DNA of 32,208 bases from the NCBI GenBank assembly GCA_002633115.1, contig NWBJ01000032.1:26278-58485 (forward strand), given 5' to 3'. This document shows, piece after piece, positions 1-8,928 of this stretch (positions within the stretch are counted from its first letter, which is position 1; each line of letters opens with the position of its first letter). The notes beneath the pieces were generated by a model. The model was not told the origin of the DNA, did no database searches, and saw only the letters and a list, made by a program, of their open reading frames with translations. Position numbers and translations under genes: made by a program. This DNA comes from Muribaculaceae bacterium Zag1. GTDB taxonomy: Bacteria; Bacteroidota; Bacteroidia; Bacteroidales; Muribaculaceae.

Positions 1-20
1 ACCCCGTAGGGGTTGTTTCA
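1..20 (+). repeat. REP-like interspersed repeat, copy 1
   Basis: The window opens inside a copy of a repeat whose core is ACCCCGTAGGGGTTGTTTCA. The core forms a short stem (ACCCC/GGGGT, loop GTA). Six more copies occur in this window, at 18225-18308 (two) and 31607-31791 (four). The left boundary is cut by the window edge. Confidence 0.8.
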
Positions 21-57
21 CAAATTGCTAAATCTGTAATTTTATCTGGAAAAATGC

Positions 58-87
58 TTTGGAATTGAAAGAAAATGCGTAAATTTG
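58..87 (+). promoter_or_regulatory. asnB promoter (Bacteroidetes -33/-7 type)
   Basis: TAAATTTG at 80-87 matches the Bacteroidetes -7 consensus TAnnTTTG. A TTTG at 58-61 lies at the expected -33 distance. It would give a leader of roughly 70 bases before asnB. Confidence 0.6.
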
Positions 88-122
88 CTGCCATATTGTT
101 TCTGATAGGTTTCTCCTCTATG

Positions 123-150
123 CTTTAACATTAAACTTTTAACATTTAAC
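123..150 (+). repeat. four seven-base repeats in the asnB leader
   Basis: Four adjacent heptamers (CTTTAAC, ATTAAAC, TTTTAAC, ATTTAAC) end 14 bases before the asnB start codon. Similar seven-base-period repeats of different sequence lie just upstream of cysK, ribE and the 151-residue protein gene. Confidence 0.7.
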
Positions 151-164
151 CTTCTGATATCTCT

Positions 165-1829
165 ATGTGCGGCATAGTAGCATTCTTTGGTAATGAAGAT
201 AGCATCGGACGCATGCGTCCCGAAGTGTTGAAAATGTCTAAGCGCATCCGCCATCGCGGACCCGACTGGAGCGGCATCTACAGCGGCGGTCGCGCTATCC
301 TGGCCCATGAGCGTCTCTCTATCGTCGACCCGGAATCGGGCGGACAGCCTCTGCGCACTGCCGACGGAAAGGTGATCCTCACCGTCAACGGCGAAATCTA
401 CAACCATCGCCAGATACGCAAGCGCTATGAGGGCAAGTATCAGTTCCTCACTGGCAGCGACTGCGAGGTAATTCTCGCTCTGTATCGCGACAAGGGTCCT
501 GACTTCCTCGAGGAGCTGAACGGCATCTTTGCCTTCGCCCTCTATGACGAGGAAAATGATTTCTATATGGTGGCTCGCGATCATATCGGGGTTATCCCCC
601 TGTACATGGGATTTGACACTGAGGGCAACCGTTATTTCGCCAGCGAGTTAAAGGCTCTCGAGGGATATTGCGATGCCATCGAACCTTTCCTGCCGGGATA
701 TGTCTATGATAGCCGAACCGATGAGATGCGCCAATGGTACAAGCGCGATTGGGAGGGCTATGATGCCGTCAAGGACAATGAGACCTCCATTTCTGCCCTG
801 CGACAAGCTCTCGAGCAGGCTGTCGAGCGTCAGTTGATGTGCGACGTGCCTTATGGCGTGTTGCTGTCAGGTGGCTTGGATTCGTCGGTCATTTCGGCCA
901 TTGCCGCCAAATATGCTCCTCACCGTATTGAGGAGGAGGGTAGGGAAGCCGCTTGGTGGCCTCGCCTCCACTCTTTTGCTGTGGGCCTCAAGGGTGCTCC
1001 CGACTTGGCTGCTGCTCGCAAGGTTGCCGACCATATCGGGACTGTGCATCACGAGATTCACTACACTGTGCAAGAGGGCATCGATGCCCTGCGCGATGTG
1101 ATCTATCATATCGAGACGTACGATGTCACTACGGTGCGTGCCTCTACGCCGATGTATCTGTTGTCTCGATTCATCAAGTCAATGGGCATCAAGATGGTGC
1201 TCAGCGGCGAGGGCGCCGATGAGATATTTGGCGGTTACCTCTATTTCCATAAAGCTCCCAATGCTGAGGAGTTCCACAAGGAGACTGTGCGCAAGCTGTC
1301 CAAGCTGCATCTCTACGACTGTCTGCGCGCCAACAAGGCATTGTCGGCTTGGGGCGTAGAGGGTCGTGTGCCGTTCCTCGACAAGGAATTTATGGATGTG
1401 GCTATGCGTCTCAATCCGGCCGACAAGATGGCTGGAAATGGCAAGATTGAGAAATGGGTGGTGCGCAAGGCATTTGAGGACTTGCTCCCCAAGGAAATCG
1501 TGTGGCGCCAGAAGGAGCAATTCTCTGACGGCGTTGGCTACTCCTGGATCGATTCGCTCAAACTGCTCGCCGCCTCGCAGGTCACAGATGCGATGATGAA
1601 GAATGCTGCTCGCCGCTTCCCCATCAATCCGCCCCAGAACAAAGAGGAATACTTCTACCGCAGCATCTTTGAGGAGCACTTCCCATCAGCCACCGCTGCC
1701 GCCTGTGTGCCCTCAGTCCCCTCTGTAGCTTGCTCCACCGCCGAGGCCCTCGCCTGGGATGCCTCCTTCCGCAACCTCAACGACCCCTCCGGCCGCGCCG
1801 TCAAATCCGTCCACCAACAAGCATATTAA
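165..1829 (+). CDS. asnB: asparagine synthase B (glutamine-hydrolysing)
   Basis: This is a 554-residue cytosolic enzyme that makes asparagine from aspartate, ATP and glutamine-derived ammonia. It begins MCGIV, so Cys2 becomes the N-terminal nucleophile of the class II glutaminase domain (about residues 2-200) after methionine removal. The synthetase domain follows, with the pyrophosphate-binding loop SGGLDSS at about residues 235-241. The length equals that of classical AsnB enzymes. It stands alone behind its own promoter and converges on cysK. The C-terminal 40 residues or so are rich in Ala, Ser and Pro and are probably not catalytic. Identification is confident from motifs and full-length architecture. 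Confidence 0.97.
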   Translation: MCGIVAFFGNEDSIGRMRPEVLKMSKRIRHRGPDWSGIYSGGRAILAHERLSIVDPESGGQPLRTADGKVILTVNGEIYNHRQIRKRYEGKYQFLTGSDCEVILALYRDKGPDFLEELNGIFAFALYDEENDFYMVARDHIGVIPLYMGFDTEGNRYFASELKALEGYCDAIEPFLPGYVYDSRTDEMRQWYKRDWEGYDAVKDNETSISALRQALEQAVERQLMCDVPYGVLLSGGLDSSVISAIAAKYAPHRIEEEGREAAWWPRLHSFAVGLKGAPDLAAARKVADHIGTVHHEIHYTVQEGIDALRDVIYHIETYDVTTVRASTPMYLLSRFIKSMGIKMVLSGEGADEIFGGYLYFHKAPNAEEFHKETVRKLSKLHLYDCLRANKALSAWGVEGRVPFLDKEFMDVAMRLNPADKMAGNGKIEKWVVRKAFEDLLPKEIVWRQKEQFSDGVGYSWIDSLKLLAASQVTDAMMKNAARRFPINPPQNKEEYFYRSIFEEHFPSATAAACVPSVPSVACSTAEALAWDASFRNLNDPSGRAVKSVHQQAY

Positions 1830-2006
1830 GACCGCAAGGGCATAAGAAAGACCATAAGGACATAAGAAAGACCATAAGGACATAAGGAACGTAAGGACAT
1901 AAGACCATACCAAGTCTTATGTCCTTACGTTTCTTATGTCCTTGCGGTCTACAGTTATTAATTCACCACCTTATGTCCTTACGTTCCTTATGTCCTTATG
2001 GTCTTT
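1829..2006. repeat. palindromic repeat between convergent asnB and cysK (possible bidirectional terminator)
   Basis: The whole gap is built from variants of CATAAGGACATAAG and its complement. A perfect 18-bp inverted repeat (1888-1905 with 1914-1931, loop of 8) lies at the centre, with outer arms containing AGACCGCAAGG at 1831-1841 and its complement at 1940-1950. A second locus of the same family is at 17407-17487. Its position between two 3' ends suits a transcription stop for both genes. That role is inferred. Confidence 0.7.
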
Positions 2007-2007
2007 T

Positions 2008-2940
2008 TCACTCAGAATACAAACTTGTGGAGAGGTAGCGCTCGCCGGTGTCGGGGAGGAGAACTACGATGGTTTTGCCGTCGTATTCGGGGCGCTTGGC
2101 GAGCTCGATGGCCGCTGACAGGGCTGCGCCACTGCTAATGCCCACGAGCAGTCCCTCAGTGCGGGCGGCTAAGCGAGCAGCCTCAAAGGCAGCTTCATTC
2201 TCGATGGGGAGAATCTCATCGACCACTGATTGGTCGAAATTCTTAGGTACGAATCCGGCCCCGATGCCTTGTATCTTGTGGGCACCAGCTGGCTGGCCGG
2301 ATAGCACTGCCGAAGAGGCTGGTTCGACAGCCACAACCTTGATGCTGGGTTTGTGAGCCTTGAGGGCTGCGCCGGTGCCGCTGACGGTGCCGCCAGTGCC
2401 CACGCCAGCCACAAAGATGTCGACTTCGCCATCGGTGTCGTTCCAAATCTCCTGGGCTGTAGTTACGCGATGTATGGCTGGATTGGCAGGGTTGTCAAAC
2501 TGGCCCGGAATCCACGAGCCTGGCGTGGCTTGGTGCAACTCCTCGGCCTTGGCAATCGCTCCCTTCATGCCATCCTTGCCTGGGGTGAGGACAACATTTG
2601 CGCCAAGGGCTTTGAGCAGATTGCGACGCTCCACGCTCATCGTGTCGGGCATCGTCAAGGTGAGGTGATAGCCCTTGACAGCTGAGGCCCAAGCGAGGCC
2701 GATGCCAGTGTTGCCGCTGGTTGGCTCGATTATCTGCGCGCCCGGTTTAAGTTTGCCGCTGCGCTCGGCGGCATCAATCATAGCCAGGGCCACGCGGTCC
2801 TTGACGCTGCCGCCGGGATTGAAAGCTTCAACCTTAGCCAATAGCCGGGCCTTGAGGCCCTCTACCTCTTCAATCTTTCTCAGTTCAACCAGCGGCGTAT
2901 TCCCCACCAACTGGGTCAAATCATTGTAAATGCGTGCCAT
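2008..2940 (-). CDS. cysK: cysteine synthase A (O-acetylserine sulfhydrylase)
   Basis: A 310-residue PLP enzyme that makes L-cysteine from O-acetylserine and sulfide in the cytosol. The PLP lysine is K47 in NPGGSVKDR. The substrate-binding loop TSGNTG is at about residues 74-79, and the phosphate-binding glycine loop [10 protein letters not shown] lies near residue 180. Fold-type II architecture is complete and the length is normal for CysK. The gene has its own promoter (TACTTTTG box at 2990-2997) and a leader made of seven-base repeats ending five bases before the ATG. It is monocistronic, with a hairpin separating it from the upstream GH95 gene. CysK is preferred over CysM on length and loop motifs. 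Confidence 0.96.
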   Translation of the reverse strand: MARIYNDLTQLVGNTPLVELRKIEEVEGLKARLLAKVEAFNPGGSVKDRVALAMIDAAERSGKLKPGAQIIEPTSGNTGIGLAWASAVKGYHLTLTMPDTMSVERRNLLKALGANVVLTPGKDGMKGAIAKAEELHQATPGSWIPGQFDNPANPAIHRVTTAQEIWNDTDGEVDIFVAGVGTGGTVSGTGAALKAHKPSIKVVAVEPASSAVLSGQPAGAHKIQGIGAGFVPKNFDQSVVDEILPIENEAAFEAARLAARTEGLLVGISSGAALSAAIELAKRPEYDGKTIVVLLPDTGERYLSTSLYSE

Positions 2941-2945
2941 ACTCT

Positions 2946-2973
2946 GATAAGTAATGAGTAATAAGTAATGAGT
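2946..2973 (-). repeat. four seven-base repeats in the cysK leader
   Basis: On the plus strand the units are GATAAGT, AATGAGT, AATAAGT, AATGAGT. On the coding strand they read as ATTACTT/ATTACTC units directly before the start codon. Confidence 0.7.
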
Positions 2974-2989
2974 AAGTTGTCAGTGGTTG

Positions 2990-2997
2990 CAAAAGTA
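2990..2997 (-). promoter_or_regulatory. cysK -7 promoter box
   Basis: On the minus strand the sequence reads TACTTTTG, matching TAnnTTTG, about 50 bases before the cysK ATG. T-rich, TTG-containing sequence lies upstream at the -33 region. Confidence 0.6.
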
Positions 2998-3011
2998 GGG
3001 ATAAAAGTGCA

Positions 3012-3062
3012 AGCCCACAAAAGAAACTGATAATTCAGAAAATTATCAATCTTTTGTGGGCT
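3012..3062 (-). terminator. strong hairpin downstream of the GH95 gene
   Basis: Perfect 13-bp arms (3012-3024 with 3050-3062) enclose a second perfect 8-bp stem (TGATAATT/AATTATCA), giving one long hairpin. It lies between the GH95 stop and the cysK promoter on the same strand, so it probably ends GH95 transcription. The following T-tract is weak. Confidence 0.6.
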
Positions 3063-3087
3063 GTTGGTAGAATATTATTCTATCAGG

Positions 3088-3171
3088 CTTAGGAATCCTA
3101 GGAATCTTAGGAATCCTAAGTCCAAGAATCATAGGCCTCTTAGGAATCCTATGCTGCCTAGGAATCCTAAG
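3088..3171. repeat. tandem/inverted TAGGAATCCTA repeats
   Basis: About five copies of the near-palindromic 11-mer TAGGAATCCTA or close variants are packed into the gap just after the GH95 stop codon. No coding potential is visible. The role is unknown. Confidence 0.65.
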
Positions 3172-3175
3172 ATAC

Positions 3176-5662
3176 CTATTTGCGCTTGATAGTATAGCTT
3201 TTGCCTTTCTCAGTCGGGAATTGGGTCAGGTAGTAGCCTTTGTCGGCCACAGATTCGGCCTCGATGCCATCTACTGAGATGGGCTGCGCTGTGCGCAGCG
3301 AGCAGGGCTGTCCGGCGCAGGAGGTGACGGTAGCCGATTCGAGTTGGCCGTCGGCCCACTCGATGCCCACCTCGAAATTGCCGCGAGCCTTCAGCCCAGT
3401 CACTTCACCCTCGGGCCAAGCATCGGGCAGCGCTGGCAGCAGGTGCAACTCTCCCAGATGGCTCTGCAGCAGCATCTCGGTGATGCCAGCGGTAGCGCCG
3501 AAATTGCCATCAATCTGGAATGGCGGATGGGCGTCAAACAGGTTGGGATAGGTGCCTCCGGCTCCGCCCCCCTGATGCGGGTCATTGTAGCGCAGGATTT
3601 CGCGTATCATCTTGTAGGCATGGTTGCCGTCGAGCAGACGAGCGGCAAAGTTGATTTTCCATCCCTTGCTCCAGCCAGTGCCCTCGTCGCCGCGCAGCTC
3701 GAATGTGCGGTTGCAAGCCTGAGCCAATTCGGGCGTCTGCAATGGCGAGATTGAGTGGCCGGGATGGAGCCCGAACAGGTGCGACAAATGGCGATGGTGC
3801 GGGTCGGTCTCGGCATAATCTTTGCCCCACTCGAGCAGTTGGCCCTTGTCGCCTATCTGATATGGCTTGAGGGCATCGAGCTGCTTTTGCAGTGTCTTGC
3901 GCAGCTTGGTATCAGTGCCGAGGATTTGGCTTGCCTCGATCACATTGCCGAATAGGTCGCGGATGATGGCCAGGTCCATGGTCGACCCTTCGTTGACCGA
4001 GTATTCGCCTCCCTGCGGAGCGCGGAAACTATTCTCGGGCGAAGTCGAAGGCGAAGTCACCAAGTGACCATCGCGCTCGACAAGCCAAGCCGAACAGAAT
4101 CGAGCGGCCTCGCGCATCGTGGGGTAGACATCTTTGAGATAGTCCTTGTCGAGTGTGAATAGGTAATGTTCCCACAGGTGCTGGCACAGCCAACTGCCCC
4201 CCATGTACCAGTTGGCCCATTGCGGGTCGCCATCGCCGAAATTGCCTACGGCATTGCTCAGGCACCACGGGTCGCTATTGTGGTGGGCCACCCACCCGGG
4301 CATGCCGTAGTATTCCTTGGCGGTAACTGCGCCGTTGACAGCCAGCTCCTTTACCCAGTCGATCAGAGGCTGGTGTAATTCGCTGAGGTTGGTGGTCTCG
4401 GCTGGCCAGTAGTTCATCTCGGTGTTGATGTTGATGGTGTAGTTGCTGCTCCAGGGTGCGCGCAGGTGGTGATTCCACAGGCCTTGCAGGTTGGCAGGCA
4501 CGCCGGGCGTACGCGACGATGAAATGAGTAGATAGCGGCCATATTGATAGAGCAGCGCCTCAAGGTCGCTGTCGGGATTGCCATAGCCATAGTAGCGCAG
4601 GCGCAGGTCTGTAGGTATGCGGTTGTTGACGGCATGGTTGTCAAGCGGATTGCACAGCTTGATGCCTACGCGGTGGAAGTATTGGCTGTAATCGGCCTCG
4701 TGGCGCTCAAGCAGATCGGCATAGTCGTGGGCTGAGGCTTGGCTTAGGCGCAGGTGGGCAATGGCATCCTCGTCACGCTCGGGCGATGCCGGGTCGGTGT
4801 ATGGGCCTTGGAAGCTTGTGGCGGCCGCTACGCGCACCACTGCGCAGTCGGCATCGCGCACATGCAGACCCTCTTGGTCGGTCCATTGCTTGCCTCCTTT
4901 GATGTCGGCATTGGCGAGGGCGCAATAGCGCATGCCGGTCTTTTCTTTTTCGGCCAGTTTGAGCGCGTCTTCTCCTTTAGGATTGTAGTACGATGGATTC
5001 ACGCTCATCGGGGCAATGCCGCTCAGCTTGAGGTTGGCGCCGTCGGGTGCCACGCTGTATCCCGGCAACTGGCAGTCAAAGGCTAAGTCCAGGTTGATTT
5101 TGCCGGGTTGGCTGGTGGTAAGCATCACCACCATGGCGCTGTCGGGAGCACTCACGAAGAGCGAGCGCTGGTAGCTGACACCGTCGATTTGGTATTGCAC
5201 GTGGGCCAAGGCGCTGTCGAGGTCGAGGCTGCGGCAGTAATTGCGGACACTTGGATTGGCTTTGCCGTAGGTCTGGTTGAGCAGCAGGTCGCCCAGTGGC
5301 AGGTAGCTCTGGGTGAATGGGCCCTGCATCTTGCGGCAGAGAGCATTGGCTTGCTCAAAGTCCTCTGCTTGCAGAGCTTGGCGCAGGGGCTTTAGGTATC
5401 GGGCCGATTCGGTGTTTTCGCCTCGCTCTTGCGGGCGGCCGCTCCACAGGGTGATGTCGTTGAGCGATAGTTTCTCAGTGGTGGGGTTGCCGAATACCAT
5501 GGCTCCGAAAGTGCCATTGCCGATGGGCAGGGCTTCCTCCCAAGCTATGGCTGGCTGCTCGTACCACAGGGTGAGGTCGGTCTGGGCCGCAGCTTTCAGG
5601 GATATCGCCATCAGGGCAGCGGCTCCAATGCCCTTGGCTAGGGTGATAATGCGTGGCGTCAT
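3176..5662 (-). CDS. GH95 family alpha-L-fucosidase-type glycoside hydrolase, secreted
   Basis: An 828-residue exported enzyme of glycoside hydrolase family 95. This family removes terminal alpha-1,2-L-fucose (or alpha-L-galactose) by an inverting mechanism. A Sec signal peptide (about residues 1-26, ending KAAAQ) is followed by the N-terminal beta domain ([18 protein letters not shown]) and an (alpha/alpha)6 barrel. Catalytic-site motifs match those known from Bifidobacterium Afc[11 protein letters not shown] with N411 and N413, the acid glutamate E543 in STSPENSF, and D718 in [10 protein letters not shown]. No SusC/SusD pair is adjacent, so it is an isolated enzyme here, plausibly acting on host mucin or plant glycans. 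Substrate preference cannot be told from sequence. Confidence 0.93.
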   Translation of the reverse strand: MTPRIITLAKGIGAAALMAISLKAAAQTDLTLWYEQPAIAWEEALPIGNGTFGAMVFGNPTTEKLSLNDITLWSGRPQERGENTESARYLKPLRQALQAEDFEQANALCRKMQGPFTQSYLPLGDLLLNQTYGKANPSVRNYCRSLDLDSALAHVQYQIDGVSYQRSLFVSAPDSAMVVMLTTSQPGKINLDLAFDCQLPGYSVAPDGANLKLSGIAPMSVNPSYYNPKGEDALKLAEKEKTGMRYCALANADIKGGKQWTDQEGLHVRDADCAVVRVAAATSFQGPYTDPASPERDEDAIAHLRLSQASAHDYADLLERHEADYSQYFHRVGIKLCNPLDNHAVNNRIPTDLRLRYYGYGNPDSDLEALLYQYGRYLLISSSRTPGVPANLQGLWNHHLRAPWSSNYTININTEMNYWPAETTNLSELHQPLIDWVKELAVNGAVTAKEYYGMPGWVAHHNSDPWCLSNAVGNFGDGDPQWANWYMGGSWLCQHLWEHYLFTLDKDYLKDVYPTMREAARFCSAWLVERDGHLVTSPSTSPENSFRAPQGGEYSVNEGSTMDLAIIRDLFGNVIEASQILGTDTKLRKTLQKQLDALKPYQIGDKGQLLEWGKDYAETDPHHRHLSHLFGLHPGHSISPLQTPELAQACNRTFELRGDEGTGWSKGWKINFAARLLDGNHAYKMIREILRYNDPHQGGGAGGTYPNLFDAHPPFQIDGNFGATAGITEMLLQSHLGELHLLPALPDAWPEGEVTGLKARGNFEVGIEWADGQLESATVTSCAGQPCSLRTAQPISVDGIEAESVADKGYYLTQFPTEKGKSYTIKRK

Positions 5663-5696
5663 ATAGGGAATAGATATGGGTATTTGATTTATGTCA

Positions 5697-5704
5697 CAAA
5701 GTTA
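5697..5704 (-). promoter_or_regulatory. -7 box upstream of the GH95 gene
   Basis: The minus strand reads TAACTTTG, a perfect TAnnTTTG match, about 35 bases before the GH95 ATG. The -33 element is not obvious. Confidence 0.55.
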
Positions 5705-5785
5705 CGCAATATTTCTTTTCCCTCAGTCGTGATTTCAATCAAATTTCTATCATTTTTGGATATCTGTCGTTTTTGTCCTACACAA

Positions 5786-5892
5786 AGGCGACCCTACGGG
5801 TCGCGCTGGGTCATCTGGAGCGGCCCGTAGGGTCGCCTCTGTGTAGCAAGATATCTGGTTCCCCCCACGCGGCCCGTAGGGTCACCTCTGTA
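5786..5892. repeat. REP-like repeats with core CCCGTAGGGTC
   Basis: Perfect 15-bp inverted arms (5786-5800 and 5824-5838, CCCGTAGGGTCGCCT) are followed by a third, slightly diverged copy at 5869-5892. The core resembles the CCCCGTAGGGG repeat family seen elsewhere in the window and may be a related subfamily. The rest of the gap at 5663-5958 shows no gene. Confidence 0.7.
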
Positions 5893-5958
5893 TTCAACCC
5901 AAATGGCCACTCGGTTGTTATTCCTATAAAAGAAAGAACCTGATAAATTTTCTTTACT

Positions 5959-6471
5959 ATGAAACGGATTTTCTTAGCATTGGCTACTTCTATAGCATTG
6001 TTAGCATCAGCACAAGGCCCCGGCGGTCCGGGCGGTGGCCCTGGTGGCCCTGGTGGTCCCGGTGGCCCAGGCGGACCCAGTGGCGGACCGATCAATGGCG
6101 GACCGGCTATTGGTGCGCCTAATCCTAATCCTGGGCCGATGGTTGCGCCGCCGGTGCAAACCAATCCGTCGCCTCTGCCAGGCGCCCCTTTGGCTTCGCC
6201 TATTGCGCCCCCGATTTATCAGCCAGCGCCCCCGCTCAATGCGGTGGCCTGTCTGCTTGATGGCATCACCTACTGGGTGGCCAACGGCCTATTCTACCGC
6301 GCACGCGCTGGCGGCTATGCCACCACTGTGCCCCCGATTGGCCTGATTGTTCCCTCCCTCTACAACCCCATCTCGATTGTATGGAATGGCGCTCCCGCCT
6401 ACCTTAGCCACCACGTAGTCTACCGACCCACCCTCAACGGCGAATACCGCGTAGTCGGCTATCTCCAATAA
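5959..6471 (+). CDS. secreted Gly/Pro-rich protein with DUF6515-like C-terminus
   Basis: A 170-residue protein with a clear signal peptide (MKRIFLALATSIALLASA, cleavage near residue 18). A low-complexity stretch of about 12 GGP/GPG-type triplets (residues 19-47), collagen-like in composition, follows, then a Pro/Ala/Asn-rich linker to about residue 95. The C-terminal 75 residues contain paired aromatic motifs (YWVANGLFYRA, PPIGLIVPSLY, GEYRVVGYL) resembling DUF6515-type domains of unknown function. It is a monocistronic gene convergent with the M48 protease and separated from it by a hairpin. The Gly/Pro tract is in frame throughout. The assignment to DUF6515 is from memory of its Tyr/Pro pattern and is tentative. 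The protein is probably envelope-associated. Confidence 0.75.
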   Translation: MKRIFLALATSIALLASAQGPGGPGGGPGGPGGPGGPGGPSGGPINGGPAIGAPNPNPGPMVAPPVQTNPSPLPGAPLASPIAPPIYQPAPPLNAVACLLDGITYWVANGLFYRARAGGYATTVPPIGLIVPSLYNPISIVWNGAPAYLSHHVVYRPTLNGEYRVVGYLQ

Positions 6472-6489
6472 CCCTCACCCCTCCCCCTC

Positions 6490-6517
6490 AGCCACTGCCT
6501 CCCCCGAGCCAGTGGCT
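6490..6517 (+). terminator. hairpin downstream of the Gly/Pro-rich protein gene
   Basis: AGCCACTG (6490-6497) pairs perfectly with CAGTGGCT (6510-6517), followed by TCTTTAGGTTTTGG. It lies between two convergent genes and fits a terminator. Confidence 0.6.
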
Positions 6518-6579
6518 TCTTTAGGTTTTGGAGAATACCAATAAAATTAGGGTGGGCTTTTCTTCTCCCCTTCCAAAAG

Positions 6580-7491
6580 TCAGTGTTTGAAGAGGTCGTC
6601 GACTGAGATGGATTTGACGTTTTGAGGAGGTTCGGTGGTAGAGGTGGGGGTGGAGTGAGTGGAGGGGGAGATAGAGGTTGAGGTTTTTGCGGAGGTGGCA
6701 TTTTCGGCGATGCCGTCGGCGATGCAACGCTTCTTCATGGCCTCGATGCGCGCCTCGGTGTCGGGGTGAGATGAGAACATCTGCTGGGTCACGCTCGATG
6801 TCGAGCTGTTGCCCTCCAAGCTCTTCAGCTTCTCAAACGCATGCACCATAGCCCAGGGATTCTTGCCATGCTGACGCAGGAAAGTGTAGCCGTAATCGTC
6901 GGCGTTGCTCTCCTGCGACCGCGAATATTTTGCCGAAATGGCTGCTTCGCCCAATTGGGCAAGCTGGCTCGAGGTGAGCGCGGCTATCTCGCCTCCCATA
7001 GATGACAAGCCGTCGAGCAGTGCCGAGTTAAGCAACGCCTGCTTATAGGCGTTCTTTGAGTCATGGTGGGCCACATGCCCCACCTCATGGCCGATTACGC
7101 CGAGCACCTCGTCATCATTCATCAGATCCATCAGCCCAGTGTAGACCCTCACGCTGCCATCGGCGCAGGCAAAGGCATTGACCTCGTTGGTCTGATACAC
7201 GGCGAAGTTCAAGGGGATGCCATCGACCTGAGTGATTCCCTGAGTGATGCGGGCCAGGCGCTGGCTATAGGGATTGGAGGCTGGCAGGAGGGTATTCTTG
7301 GCATCCATCTGCTCGACCGACTGATGCACAAGCTGAGCAATCTGCTCATCAGATATGCTCATAGCCTGAGCCGCCTTGGCGGCTCCGCTCAGCAGATATT
7401 CAGAGTTGAGGGCGCCTCCGCTGCTCATGCAGCCCATGGTTGAGAATGTCAATGCGGCAGCGATGGCCGCGCTCAGTATTTGGGTTTTCAT
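6580..7491 (-). CDS. M48 family zinc metalloprotease, lipoprotein
   Basis: A 303-residue exported metallopeptidase. The signal peptide carries a lipobox (STMGC, lipidated Cys21). The catalytic motif is HEVGH at residues 135-139, and the third zinc ligand is E194 in SQESNADDYG, as in M48 family (HtpX/LoiP/YggG-type) peptidases. The domain spans about residues 70-255. The C-terminal 45 residues are rich in Ser, Thr and Pro and probably form a flexible tail. Such lipoproteins degrade or remodel envelope proteins in the periplasm. It is monocistronic; no good TAnnTTTG box was found upstream. The family call is confident, the substrate is unknown. Confidence 0.92.
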   Translation of the reverse strand: MKTQILSAAIAAALTFSTMGCMSSGGALNSEYLLSGAAKAAQAMSISDEQIAQLVHQSVEQMDAKNTLLPASNPYSQRLARITQGITQVDGIPLNFAVYQTNEVNAFACADGSVRVYTGLMDLMNDDEVLGVIGHEVGHVAHHDSKNAYKQALLNSALLDGLSSMGGEIAALTSSQLAQLGEAAISAKYSRSQESNADDYGYTFLRQHGKNPWAMVHAFEKLKSLEGNSSTSSVTQQMFSSHPDTEARIEAMKKRCIADGIAENATSAKTSTSISPSTHSTPTSTTEPPQNVKSISVDDLFKH

Positions 7492-7621
7492 ACTACTTGC
7501 AGATATTGATATTAGGTCAAATGTTTTTATTTGGCCAAATTAGGGCCTCGATTTATAATCTAACAATTTTCTCTGCAAAATAGCAATATCCGTCCACAAA
7601 ATTCCCCCATGCCAATACTCC

Positions 7622-7673
7622 CATTATACAAATCGTATTATACAAATCGTATTATACAAATTGTATAATACGA
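7622..7673. repeat. 14-bp iteron-like repeats, left cluster
   Basis: Three units of TTATACAAATYGTA repeat with a strict 14-bp period (centres near 7632, 7646, 7660). The last unit is part of a perfect dyad with 13-bp arms (7647-7659 and 7661-7673). The same unit occurs in a second cluster at 8917-8975, on the other side of the ATPase gene. Confidence 0.75.
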
Positions 7674-7706
7674 ACAAGGGAACGTCCCCTGTACCATTTA
7701 GCTTTC

Positions 7707-7731
7707 AAACCGTGACAAATTGTCACGGTTT
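7707..7731. other. perfect 25-bp palindrome downstream of the ATPase gene
   Basis: AAACCGTGACAA and its complement flank a single central A. It ends 13 bases beyond the ATPase stop codon. It shares the ACAAATTGT centre with the nearby iterons. It could be a terminator stem (no strong T-tract) or an operator. Confidence 0.6.
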
Positions 7732-7744
7732 CACCTCACTATTT

Positions 7745-8875
7745 TTATCTGAGGGGTTGGCGCTGGAGCCAAAGCTCTAAGAAGGGGTCGTTGACGGTGT
7801 AGATGCCGAGGTGAGTTGTGATAAGGTCACGGTCGAGGAGGATTCGCGAGGCGCCCAGCACAGAGCTTGATGAAATGAGCTTGTGGCGACGGATGAACTC
7901 TGTGCCATGGATATTCTTAGCCTCTCCATCCTTGGCGATGGCATACAGCAAAGCGTATTGAGTTTCGGTCAGTTGATAGCGTATAGAGATGTACGAATCG
8001 TTTTGAATCTTAAGGATCTCATTGATGGCAATATCAATTTGGTCTACATCGCATTGCTTACCGACTGGGGTATTGGCATACATTATGTTCATCACCCGAT
8101 GCATCGGAGCCGTGATGCCTCTGAATTTCTCATAGACTTTATGCGATACCTCTGGCAATAGGGTTTTGCCTCCTTTATCAAATTGCGCCATACAGAAATC
8201 GGAGTATTTGTCCTCAGGAATGAGTGGTAGATTGAGTATAGTGGTGGAGGCATAGAAAGGCCGAGCCGGAGAATTGAAAATCTCATTCATCAGATGGCGA
8301 TGGGATCCAGAGAATACGAAGCGTGTATTGCCGCAGTGCTGGATGTAGGTGCGCAAAAGAGCCTCGACCTTCCAGGCGTCTTTGTATTTTGTGATTTGCT
8401 GGAATTCATCTATGGCTATTATGCAGGGCGTGTCAGAGGAATTGAGGTACTGAAATATCTCATCCAAAGTAAGGTCAGGGGTGAAACTCTCGCCTATGCC
8501 GATATTCCAGACTGGCATGCCATTGATATCAAACGTCAATTGGGATTTCAGTGAAGTCAGAAACTCCACGAATCTATTGATCCACGCTTTGCCCTTTGGC
8601 CTGAGAGCCTGCGTGATGGCATTGCCGAGATAGATTACGAATTCTCGGAAACTCTTGGTGGAATAAATATCCACGCTGATGGTTATGAACTCCTTCTGTA
8701 TGCTGGGTTGATGGAATAAATGGCTGATAAGGTCAGTTTTGCCAATGCGCCGAGGCGACACCAACACCATGTTGTGGCCATTGGTGAGATATTTTATCAT
8801 CAATTGGGTCTCTTCCTCTCTGTCGCAAAACAGCTCAGGCCCCGAATAGTCATTGATTACAAACGGATTCTTCAT
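7745..8875 (-). CDS. AAA+ ATPase of the ATPase_2 (PF01637-like) type
   Basis: A 376-residue cytosolic P-loop ATPase. It opens with the family signature NPFVINDYSGPELFCDRE, then Walker A SPRRIGKTDL (about residues 40-49), Walker B IIAIDEFQQI (near residue 155) and a sensor region VFSGSHRHLM. The C-terminal 90 residues look like a winged helix ending YTVNDPFLELWLQR. These proteins are widespread in Bacteroidetes and archaea and their function is largely unknown. A paralogue with the same organisation is at 30418-31545. Its promoter overlaps 14-bp iterons, and an orphan RelB-type antitoxin gene lies immediately upstream on the same strand. It may have been mobile or duplicated, but no transposase is adjacent here. 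Confidence 0.88.
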   Translation of the reverse strand: MKNPFVINDYSGPELFCDREEETQLMIKYLTNGHNMVLVSPRRIGKTDLISHLFHQPSIQKEFITISVDIYSTKSFREFVIYLGNAITQALRPKGKAWINRFVEFLTSLKSQLTFDINGMPVWNIGIGESFTPDLTLDEIFQYLNSSDTPCIIAIDEFQQITKYKDAWKVEALLRTYIQHCGNTRFVFSGSHRHLMNEIFNSPARPFYASTTILNLPLIPEDKYSDFCMAQFDKGGKTLLPEVSHKVYEKFRGITAPMHRVMNIMYANTPVGKQCDVDQIDIAINEILKIQNDSYISIRYQLTETQYALLYAIAKDGEAKNIHGTEFIRRHKLISSSSVLGASRILLDRDLITTHLGIYTVNDPFLELWLQRQPLR

Positions 8876-8896
8876 CTATCTTTCCTAATTTTCCCG

Positions 8897-8928
8897 CAAA
8901 GTTACGAAAAAACCTGATATTATACAAA
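8897..8928 (-). promoter_or_regulatory. ATPase promoter overlapping an iteron
   Basis: The minus strand reads TAACTTTG (8897-8904), a perfect -7 box, with TTTG at 8925-8928 at the -33 position. The -33 element is inside the first iteron of the right cluster, so a protein bound there would be expected to affect transcription. Confidence 0.65.
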
